In this document: positions 11,545 to 16,233 of the stretch, in pieces
Layout of the letters: the number at the start of each line of letters is the position of its first letter
Numbering within the stretch: the stretch's first letter is position 1
Position numbers and translations under genes: made by a program
Origin: Candidatus Thorarchaeota archaeon
GTDB taxonomy: Archaea; Asgardarchaeota; Thorarchaeia; Thorarchaeales; Thorarchaeaceae
Length of the DNA stretch: 16,233 nucleotides
NCBI GenBank assembly: GCA_011365025.1
Contig: RDOF01000052.1
Location: 1 to 16,233 of the forward strand
Direction of reading: 5' to 3'
The notes under the pieces: model-generated
Told to the model about the DNA's origin: nothing
What the model saw: only the letters and a program-made list of their open reading frames with translations
Database searches by the model: none

Positions 11545-12576
11545 ATGCCTGAGATTCTAGCAGTTGGAACGGCCTCAGCCAAGAGGGGCGAGCTTCAGAA
11601 AGGCGTTATCAAGGGGGTCGAATTAAACACAACTACCAGTATGGACATCCCGGTTCTGGTATTGAATGGGTCCCAAGACGGACCGACATTTCTATTGGTG
11701 TCAACACAGCATGGAATTGAGCTACAGGGCGCAGAAGTTATTCTTAGAATCATGAGAGATAGAGTGAACCCTAGTGCACTTAGGGGAGCGCTAATTGGAA
11801 TACCAATAGAGAACCCCTTGGCCTTCATGCATCATCAATACCTCTCATGGATTGACAACCAAGATCTAGGGGGTGGTGGCAGTGCCAGTCCCTTGACCGC
11901 TGACAAACCGCATGGCACTGCAACAGAACGGCTTGCTTATGCCCTATGGAATGAAGCATGGAGCAAAGCAGACTTGGTCGCAAATATCCATTGTAACGTA
12001 AGGCCAGACTCACTATTCTTTACGGAAATCAACGTCTGCAATCAAAAGACAAAGGATCGTCTGAAACGGATGGCTAAGGCATTTGGTGTGACAACGGTCA
12101 TAGACAGAAGTCCCTACAGGGATGATTCACCTCCCACACTTGCGAATCTTGCGGCACAAAAGGGTGTTCCAGATATTCTGGTAGAGCTAATTGATGGACG
12201 ATGGATTTCTGAGCCCTCCACCACCGTTGGTATCCGAGGCATTCTCAATATCATGAAAGAATTCGATATGATTGATGGTAAGATAGAACCCCAGAAGGAC
12301 ATTATCACGATTTCCGGCTCGTGCAAATGGGAGTGCATAGTAAGGGCAAATAGGGGGGGTCTCATCCGATTCCTCAAGAAGCCTGGCGATTTCATCAAGG
12401 CTGGTGAAGCCTTTGCCGAGATCTACAACCTTTGGGGGGACGTTTTGGAAGAAGTGAAGATGCCAACGAATGGATATATCTGGGCTTTTCCATGTGGTGA
12501 TATTCTGGGAACCCCAGGAAGTCTGCAGGCCGTTCAGACTGGCGCGAACATCGCCTATGTGTTCACGCGGGAGTAG
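11545..12576 (+). CDS. Succinylglutamate desuccinylase/aspartoacylase-family zinc hydrolase, divergent
   Basis: This 343-aa protein resembles the AstE/AspA branch of the M14 carboxypeptidase clan, which removes acyl groups from N-acyl amino acids using one zinc ion. Probable zinc ligands are H56 and E59 in STQHGIELQG and H149 in VANIHCNV. A likely general base is E214 in ILVELIDGRW. The C-terminal domain from about residue 255 (CKWECIVRANRGGLIRFL onward, KPGDFIKAGEAFAEI) is the beta-barrel lid found in this family. The usual NRxFPG substrate motif is absent; residues around 104-114 read DNQDLGGGGSA instead. Substrate specificity is therefore open. The ATG at 11545 has GTGAGG at 11531-11536, eight bases upstream. 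It follows the EamA gene by 32 bases in a likely operon. The family call is firm, the substrate is not known. Confidence 0.85.
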   Translation: MPEILAVGTASAKRGELQKGVIKGVELNTTTSMDIPVLVLNGSQDGPTFLLVSTQHGIELQGAEVILRIMRDRVNPSALRGALIGIPIENPLAFMHHQYLSWIDNQDLGGGGSASPLTADKPHGTATERLAYALWNEAWSKADLVANIHCNVRPDSLFFTEINVCNQKTKDRLKRMAKAFGVTTVIDRSPYRDDSPPTLANLAAQKGVPDILVELIDGRWISEPSTTVGIRGILNIMKEFDMIDGKIEPQKDIITISGSCKWECIVRANRGGLIRFLKKPGDFIKAGEAFAEIYNLWGDVLEEVKMPTNGYIWAFPCGDILGTPGSLQAVQTGANIAYVFTRE

Positions 12577-12593
12577 GACCGAACGACCTGCAC

Positions 12594-12613
12594 TTCTAGT
12601 AAAATCATCCGCG
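12594..12613 (+). repeat. 20-bp direct repeat, copy 1
   Basis: TTCTAGTAAAATCATCCGCG occurs here and again, without mismatch, at 12770-12789. The copies start 176 bases apart. This copy also forms the left arm of the inverted repeat 12595-12674. Confidence 0.9.
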
Positions 12614-12674
12614 AATATTCGGAGACGCCTTTCGAATGAGCTACGGATGACCAGTACGGCAACGTTTTACTAGA
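12595..12674. repeat. Nested inverted repeat / possible large stem-loop
   Basis: TCTAGTAAAA (12595-12604) is the exact reverse complement of TTTTACTAGA (12665-12674). Immediately inside, TCATCCG (12605-12611) matches CGGATGA (12644-12650) in inverted form, with a 14-base asymmetric bulge on the right. The centre contains the palindromes CGAATATTCG (12612-12621) and TTCGAA (12631-12636). It could be a bidirectional terminator, a structured RNA, or a decayed miniature element. Confidence 0.7.
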
Positions 12675-12769
12675 GCCTGATTCTTACCATGGACGAATCA
12701 CGAAATAGTATTACATATTACAAATATAAAACCTTCTATCGGCTTCCAAACCCTGCTTCAAGCAAAGAT

Positions 12770-12789
12770 TTCTAGTAAAATCATCCGCG
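12770..12789 (+). repeat. 20-bp direct repeat, copy 2
   Basis: Exact second copy of the repeat at 12594-12613. Here it runs into a 10-bp palindrome ATCCGCGGAT (12783-12792). The inverted partner arm seen near copy 1 is lacking. Confidence 0.9.
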
Positions 12790-12810
12790 GATTGATGAAG
12801 ATGGTCATAC

Positions 12811-12818
12811 CAAAAAAC
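12811..12818 (-). terminator. Candidate T-run terminator for the leftward gene
   Basis: Six consecutive A on the + strand (12812-12817) read as TTTTTT on the - strand, about 43 bases past the stop of the gene at 12860-13213. U-runs are the main archaeal termination signal. Confidence 0.4.
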
Positions 12819-12859
12819 AAGCACGAGAATACAAGAGGTCATCTTAGCAGCCCTTGCAG

Positions 12860-13213
12860 CTACTTGTGCTGTACACTCCCTTCATCATCCTCTCCTCTCT
12901 TGAGAATTGGAACCACGTAAGTGTAGAGGCTTCCGCTTGCGGGGTCATGGGTTACTCTCTTGAGAAGACTATCCAGTCGTTTTTCTAGGGGCTGCATATC
13001 GAATGAGCGTGTTATGAATGCTAGGTTGGCACCTTGATCGGTGATGAACAGACTGACCATCATCAAAGTATGAGAAGCATTCAGATTCCTTATTCCATCC
13101 ATTACTTCGTTCGCCAATTCAATTGCCTGCTGACGAACATCATCATCTCTGGGCACAGCCCTTCTGTCATGGATGATGAATCCGTCAGCCTCAAAATCAA
13201 ATTGTAGCCCCAT
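12860..13213 (-). CDS. Conserved-looking small protein of unknown function
   Basis: I do not recognise this 117-aa protein. No membrane segment, signal peptide or metal motif is visible. The pattern suggests a compact alpha/beta fold: a strand around LQFDFEADGFIIH, a helix around DDVRQQAIELANEVMDGIRN, two strands (HTLMMVSLFITDQ, ANLAFITRSFD), a helix (PLEKRLDSLLKRV) and a last strand (SLYTYVVPILKRG), with an acidic C-terminal end. Support for a real gene comes from its promoter: TTTATATG on the - strand is centred about 27 bases before the ATG, the spacing expected of a leaderless archaeal transcript. It lies 89 bases downstream of another leftward gene, from which it is probably transcribed separately. 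Confidence 0.7.
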   Translation of the reverse strand: MGLQFDFEADGFIIHDRRAVPRDDDVRQQAIELANEVMDGIRNLNASHTLMMVSLFITDQGANLAFITRSFDMQPLEKRLDSLLKRVTHDPASGSLYTYVVPILKRGEDDEGSVQHK

Positions 13214-13235
13214 GAATCTCTGTGGTTATCCAAGG

Positions 13236-13244
13236 CATATAAAC
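13236..13244 (-). promoter_or_regulatory. TATA box for a leaderless leftward gene
   Basis: On the - strand this reads GTTTATATG. Its centre is about 27 bases upstream of the ATG at 13213, which places the predicted transcription start on or next to the start codon. Confidence 0.6.
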
Positions 13245-13302
13245 ACCCAATCAACTCTAAGGGCAATATTCACCTTGATGTCAGGTTAGGACAAAGATTA
13301 CT

Positions 13303-13710
13303 CTAGCCCTCCCATTCTCGCCATGCCACAATTCCACCCAACAATACCAGTAGTGCGCCAATTGCACAGAGTGTACCAACTAAGAGGAACTCGATTCCTG
13401 ACAAGAAGACAATGATGAGTAGCGCACTGATACCAAATGATATCACACTGAATGTGAGAGCTGCTGAAGTCTCTCCCTGGTATTCTTGTTTCGAGTATCT
13501 GGTAAGACGGTAGTATGAAGACATATCCCGACCGGTTGCGGCGCTGTATGTGGCAAGCAATGATAGAACTCCGGGGGTTAAGACAAGCCACCAAGCATCA
13601 GGAAACATCATTGCTGTCATGACAAACATGGCCAACAATATGATTGCAGCTAAGAACAGGACAACCGTTCCAAGTGTGATTTCGTACTCTGCCAAGGCCT
13701 TTGATTCCAA
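13303..13710 (-). CDS. Four-helix integral membrane protein, unknown function
   Basis: This 135-aa protein has four clear hydrophobic segments at about residues 11-35, 40-57, 84-104 and 108-129. The loop between helices 2 and 3 (about 58-83) is polar and rich in Tyr, Arg and Ser. Its ends are short: an acidic N terminus and WREWEG at the C terminus. I recognise no family. The start is TTG at 13710 with a weak ribosome motif AGGGT four bases upstream, half contained in a hairpin (13716-13741). An overlapping 98-aa frame on the same strand (13298-13594) lacks these features and is rejected. It runs leftward, opposite to the surrounding translation genes. Hydrophobic organisation in one frame makes it very likely a real gene. 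Confidence 0.72.
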   Translation of the reverse strand: MESKALAEYEITLGTVVLFLAAIILLAMFVMTAMMFPDAWWLVLTPGVLSLLATYSAATGRDMSSYYRLTRYSKQEYQGETSAALTFSVISFGISALLIIVFLSGIEFLLVGTLCAIGALLVLLGGIVAWREWEG

Positions 13711-13715
13711 AATAC

Positions 13716-13741
13716 CCTAGTTAGTAGGCTCCACTACTAGG
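13716..13741 (-). promoter_or_regulatory. Hairpin just before the TTG start of the leftward membrane protein
   Basis: CCTAGT (13716-13721) pairs with ACTAGG (13736-13741). After one bulged base (13722), AGT (13723-13725) pairs with ACT (13733-13735), leaving a 7-base loop. On the - strand the last stem bases overlap the weak ribosome site before the TTG at 13710, so the hairpin could limit translation. It could also be chance or a binding site. Confidence 0.4.
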
Positions 13742-13873
13742 TGCGAAAGGTCCCGAAAAGGCTAGCGTTTTCGCCTCTCTGACACGTAGGATGCTGAATA
13801 CTAGACCAAATGCGTTCGCTTCATCGAAATCATTATCTCGATTGAAACCAAAGTCAATACTGGAGTTTCGATA

Positions 13874-14116
13874 ATGAGAAAGAGAATCTTAGCATCTCGA
13901 TTTCTCGCTGTAGCGTCTGGAATCGGAATTGTCGCGTGTGCGATACTTACGATGATTGCATGGGGACTGTGGAGCCCGGCTGTTCGTGCGACATTTGACA
14001 CACTGACACAGGTATTTGTTATCCTTTTCTTCCTCTCAATACCTCTTGGTCTATTCACGGAAATAGACGAGGATCAAAGCACTGAGAATGAGGTACACGG
14101 TCCAGACCTAGCTTGA
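13874..14116 (+). CDS. Small two-helix membrane protein, unknown function
   Basis: This 80-aa protein starts with a basic MRKR, followed by hydrophobic segments at about residues 8-30 and 44-62 and an acidic hydrophilic tail (EIDEDQSTENEVHGPD). The positive-inside rule predicts both ends in the cytoplasm. GGAG at 13862-13865 lies eight bases before the ATG at 13874. I recognise no family. It is divergent from the four-helix membrane gene on the left and is followed by the EF-1alpha promoter. A frame of similar length on the opposite strand (13801-14058) lacks any ribosome site or sensible composition. Short length leaves some doubt that it is a gene. Confidence 0.6.
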   Translation: MRKRILASRFLAVASGIGIVACAILTMIAWGLWSPAVRATFDTLTQVFVILFFLSIPLGLFTEIDEDQSTENEVHGPDLA

Positions 14117-14160
14117 ATAGCAAAAGGGGAACGGAATGGTACTGGTTAACACGACTTAAC

Positions 14161-14175
14161 GGAAAACTCTAAAAG
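14161..14175 (+). promoter_or_regulatory. Promoter (BRE + TATA) of the EF-1alpha gene
   Basis: Purine-rich GGAAAA (14161-14166) immediately precedes CTCTAAAAG (14167-14175), fitting an archaeal BRE-TATA pair. Counting about 26 bases from the TATA centre gives a start near 14198, exactly where the leader hairpin begins. Confidence 0.55.
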
Positions 14176-14197
14176 CGACTCCCAAACCTTCAGGCTA

Positions 14198-14235
14198 GTT
14201 TCCATCAGATGACTTGCTCATCTCAAGGTGGAAAC
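14198..14235 (+). promoter_or_regulatory. Stem-loop in the EF-1alpha leader
   Basis: GTTTCCA (14198-14204) pairs with TGGAAAC (14229-14235), extended by a T-G wobble and a C-G pair (205-228, 206-227). AGATGA (14207-14212) then pairs with TCATCT (14218-14223) around a CTTGC loop. That is 15 pairs with one 3-base bulge (14224-14226). It sits at the predicted 5' end of the transcript, 23 bases before the ATG. Confidence 0.65.
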
Positions 14236-14258
14236 CATGAGACGTGGTGTTTCAAATA

Positions 14259-15557
14259 ATGAGTAAAGAAAAGGAGCACCTCAATCTAGTAGTAATCGGC
14301 CACGTCGACCACGGCAAGAGTACGATGACCGGCCGATTGCTCTACGAGACAGGTGCTGTAGACGAACGAACCTTCCAGCAGCACAAAGCTGAAGCTGAGA
14401 AGCTCGGACGGCCCTCTTGGGCTTGGGCTTTCGCGCTGGACAGGCTGAAGGAAGAGAGAGAGCGCGGTCTCACGATTGACATTGCATTCTTCAAGTTCCT
14501 CACTGACAAATACTACTACACTATCATTGATGCCCCCGGACACAAGGACTTCATCAAGAACATGATTACAGGTGCATCACAGGCTGACGTTGGTCTTCTG
14601 GTCGTGTCAGCAAAGCGTGGTGAGTTTGAGGCTGGTGTTGGTCCTGGTGGACAGACAAAGGAGCATGCTTATCTTGCCATGACCCTTGGCGTCCCAAGCC
14701 TTATTGTCTGTATCAACAAGATGGATGATGACAGTGTCAAGTTCAGTGAAGACCGGTACAAAGAGGTCAAGGAAGAAGTCGAAGGTTTCTTGAAGAGCAT
14801 TGGCTACAAGACCGAAAAAATCCCCTTCATTCCTACTGCTGCTGTCGATGCATGCAACCTGAAGGTGAGGACTCCTGAGAAGACCCCATGGTACGATGGT
14901 CCCTGCTTGCTAGAAGCCCTTGATATGGTTGAACTTCCACCAAAGCCAACTGACAAGCCGCTACGCTTGCCACTCAATGATGTCTATTCAATCAAGGGTG
15001 TTGGTACTGTCCCAGTTGGCCGTGTTGAAACCGGTATCATGAAGGTTGGTCAAAAGATCGTTTTCATGCCGCCAAACAAAGTCGGAGAAGTCAAATCCAT
15101 CGAAATGCATCACGAGCAACTCAAGGAGGCAGTTCCCGGAGACAACATTGGATTCAATGTCCGGGGTGTCGAGAGGAAGGATTTAGGTCGTGGTGACGTT
15201 GCTGGACCTGATAGCGATCCACCAACAGTAGCTGCTGATTACACTGGCCAAATAATGGTCATTCAACATCCAACAGCTATCACTGTGGGTTATACTCCAG
15301 TCATTCACGCTCATACTGCTCAAGTTGCCTGTAGATTCGACCAAATTCTGCAGAAGCTTGACCAGCGCAGCGGACAGGTCATTGAGGAGAACCCAGACTT
15401 CGTTAAGAAGGGTGAGTCCATGATTGCCAAGCTGGTACCTCTCAAGCCAATGTGCATTGAAACCTACAAGGAGTTTCCACAGCTTGGTCGATTTGCTGTT
15501 CGTGACATGGGCATGACCGTTGCCGTTGGTGTAGTGACTAAGCTCACAAAGAAGTAG
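14259..15557 (+). CDS. tuf: Translation elongation factor EF-1alpha (aEF1A)
   Basis: This GTPase brings aminoacyl-tRNA to the ribosomal A site. It has 432 aa in the usual three domains. GTP-binding motifs are GHVDHGKS (residues 14-21), the switch block DRLKEERERGLTIDIA (61-76), DAPGHKD (91-97) and NKMD (153-156). The loop that normally reads S-G/A-x-x-G-D-N reads TAAVDACN at 193-200, an unusual version. Domains 2 and 3 show VYSIKGVGTVPVGRVETG and the conserved C terminus AVRDMGMTVAVGVV. I chose ATG at 14259 because MSKEKEHLNLVVIGHVDHGKS is the canonical archaeal beginning; a GTG at 14244 would add five residues. GGTG nine bases before the ATG may act as the ribosome site. It has its own promoter and terminator, apart from rps12-rps7. 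Confidence 0.97.
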   Translation: MSKEKEHLNLVVIGHVDHGKSTMTGRLLYETGAVDERTFQQHKAEAEKLGRPSWAWAFALDRLKEERERGLTIDIAFFKFLTDKYYYTIIDAPGHKDFIKNMITGASQADVGLLVVSAKRGEFEAGVGPGGQTKEHAYLAMTLGVPSLIVCINKMDDDSVKFSEDRYKEVKEEVEGFLKSIGYKTEKIPFIPTAAVDACNLKVRTPEKTPWYDGPCLLEALDMVELPPKPTDKPLRLPLNDVYSIKGVGTVPVGRVETGIMKVGQKIVFMPPNKVGEVKSIEMHHEQLKEAVPGDNIGFNVRGVERKDLGRGDVAGPDSDPPTVAADYTGQIMVIQHPTAITVGYTPVIHAHTAQVACRFDQILQKLDQRSGQVIEENPDFVKKGESMIAKLVPLKPMCIETYKEFPQLGRFAVRDMGMTVAVGVVTKLTKK

Positions 15558-15579
15558 TTCACCACATTAGCACAGGAAC

Positions 15580-15613
15580 CGGGTCGCAAGACCCGCGTTC
15601 ATTTCTCTTTCTT
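15580..15613 (+). terminator. Hairpin plus pyrimidine-rich terminator after EF-1alpha
   Basis: CGGGTC (15580-15585) pairs with GACCCG (15590-15595) around GCAA, a GNRA tetraloop. A pyrimidine-rich tract (about 15600-15613) follows. It starts 22 bases after the stop codon and resembles an intrinsic terminator, although archaea rely chiefly on the U-rich part. Confidence 0.65.
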
Positions 15614-15708
15614 CACGGGCCATTTTCAGGCAATGGTTTCGAGGCAAAAAGTGATTAGAAGGCATTTCTCATCATTAACCCAGATAGAGCAACACGGAGA
15701 AACACCTA

Positions 15709-16134
15709 ATGATGAAAGATGACGCTTATGATTATCATGACAATCAACAGGGTTCTTCACCTGGACATGGCAGATGGATAGTGTTCCTTCTTGCCGTCGC
15801 CCTAGCAATAGTTCTAACAATAGCCATGCTCTCCATTACAACAGCTGAGAACTACATCTACGCAATCTTTTGGGTCCTTCCTATGGTGGTACTGTTGTTA
15901 TATGCAGCCTACAGATGGGCTCAGGGTCGTTCAGTCGCACCTACTGATGTTGCTGAAGACAGCAAAATCTTCGCTCAAATGAGTCGTCATGCATTGGTAG
16001 CAGAACATGTTGGGGATCTTGACATGTATCGATGTCCTGATTGTGGTCTTTCTTTTGAGTTAACCAATGCTATAGTCGTTGATGATAAAGTCGTAAATTG
16101 TCCCTTTTGCAATACACGACTGTATATCGAATGA
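15709..16134 (+). CDS. Membrane protein with two helices and a C-terminal zinc ribbon
   Basis: This 141-aa protein has a hydrophilic, His- and Asp-containing N terminus, two hydrophobic helices at about residues 23-43 and 49-67, a charged linker, and a C-terminal zinc ribbon with C109, C112, C131 and C134 (CPDC and CPFC). The family is not recognised; the architecture is common among archaeal membrane proteins of unknown role. The zinc ribbon should face the cytoplasm with the N terminus if the two helices form a hairpin. The start is ATG at 15709, with a second ATG adjacent; GGAG at 15696-15699 is nine bases upstream. It occupies the place where rps10 usually follows EF-1alpha in archaea. 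The terminator after EF-1alpha suggests separate transcription. Confidence 0.78.
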   Translation: MMKDDAYDYHDNQQGSSPGHGRWIVFLLAVALAIVLTIAMLSITTAENYIYAIFWVLPMVVLLLYAAYRWAQGRSVAPTDVAEDSKIFAQMSRHALVAEHVGDLDMYRCPDCGLSFELTNAIVVDDKVVNCPFCNTRLYIE

Positions 16135-16175
16135 TGGTTCCCACACCTGATGGGTTGTCTAGCATCTACTTTCAT

Positions 16176-16192
16176 AGTCACATATTGTGACT
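16176..16192. repeat. Short perfect inverted repeat after the last gene
   Basis: AGTCACA (16176-16182), TAT, TGTGACT (16186-16192). It lies 41 bases past the stop of the zinc-ribbon gene and about 30 bases before a TATA element, so it may be an operator for the next gene or a terminator stem. A further half-site, TTGTGAC, follows at 16198-16204. Confidence 0.5.
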
Positions 16193-16221
16193 CCAGCTTG
16201 TGACCCTATGTTGTGGCTTCG

Positions 16222-16230
16222 CTATATATA
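16222..16230 (+). promoter_or_regulatory. TATA box at the right edge
   Basis: CTATATATA is a strong archaeal TATA match. No gene lies just to its left on the - strand, so it probably drives a rightward gene beyond the window. Confidence 0.5.
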
Positions 16231-16233
16231 CTG

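Larger units (their letters stand above)
12577..12859. other. Convergent intergenic region with repeats, no gene
   Basis: These 283 bases separate two convergently transcribed genes. No credible coding frame is visible; a 41-codon ATG frame from about 12794 runs antisense into the next gene and looks accidental. The stretch contains a 20-bp direct repeat, a long nested inverted repeat, an A/T-rich TATA-like string (CAAATATAAAA, 12721-12731) and an A-run that would be a T-run for the leftward transcript. Confidence 0.6.

Noticed and set aside
12794..12919. Short + strand frame starting in the repeat region
   Set aside because: It overlaps the leftward gene antisense, is Ser/Pro-rich, and has no ribosome site.
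13801..14058. 85-codon frame on the - strand opposite the small two-helix membrane protein
   Set aside because: The + strand frame has hydrophobic helices, a basic start and GGAG eight bases upstream; the opposite frame has none of these.

Overview
This window is archaeal and reads as the conserved transcription/translation block of the genome. The supporting signs are an RNA polymerase with a one-piece B subunit and split A'/A'' subunits, eL30, a stand-alone two-KH NusA, an archaeal-type uS12 and uS7, and a full-length EF-1alpha. Candidate promoters look like archaeal TATA elements, some with a purine-rich BRE. Sequence style, middling GC and the departure from the usual euryarchaeal and crenarchaeal gene order make me lean towards an Asgard archaeon, possibly Thorarchaeia. 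That placement is inference and would need a tree.

Layout. A tRNA-Lys(UUU) gene with an encoded CCA (190-266) comes first. It is followed on the + strand by rpoB (431-3802), rpoA1 (3803-6460), rpoA2 (6475-7806), the eL30 gene (7908-8201), nusA (8213-8641), rps12 (8799-9242) and rps7 (9252-9911). This is the classic archaeal order, but no rpoH lies directly upstream of rpoB. After rps7 the usual EF-1alpha gene is displaced by about 4.3 kb of other genes. These are a probable three-gene + strand operon (flavodoxin-like protein, EamA-type transporter, succinylglutamate desuccinylase/aspartoacylase-like zinc enzyme; 10025-12576), a non-coding stretch with repeats (12577-12859), two leftward genes (unknown alpha/beta protein 12860-13213; four-helix membrane protein 13303-13710) and a small two-helix membrane protein (13874-14116). 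EF-1alpha (14259-15557) follows with its own promoter, leader hairpin and terminator. In place of the usual rps10 there is a membrane protein with a C-terminal zinc ribbon (15709-16134), then a palindrome and a TATA element for a gene beyond the window.

How the genes work together. The polymerase subunits, NusA, uS12, uS7, eL30 and EF-1alpha couple transcription to translation. Small junctions and Shine-Dalgarno (SD) motifs suggest an rpoB-rpoA1-rpoA2-eL30-nusA unit, ended by a pyrimidine tract after nusA. A second unit, rps12-rps7, begins with a strong stem-loop. EF-1alpha has a comparable stem-loop at its predicted 5' end. Initiation at TTG is frequent (eL30, nusA, rps12 and one membrane protein).

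I did not find a defence system, CRISPR array, complete mobile element or obvious new multi-gene system. The most interesting signals are the two 5'-terminal hairpins (8743-8770, 14198-14235), the nested inverted repeat plus 20-bp direct repeat at 12594-12789, the lysine-rich tail on RpoA2, and the interrupted operon.
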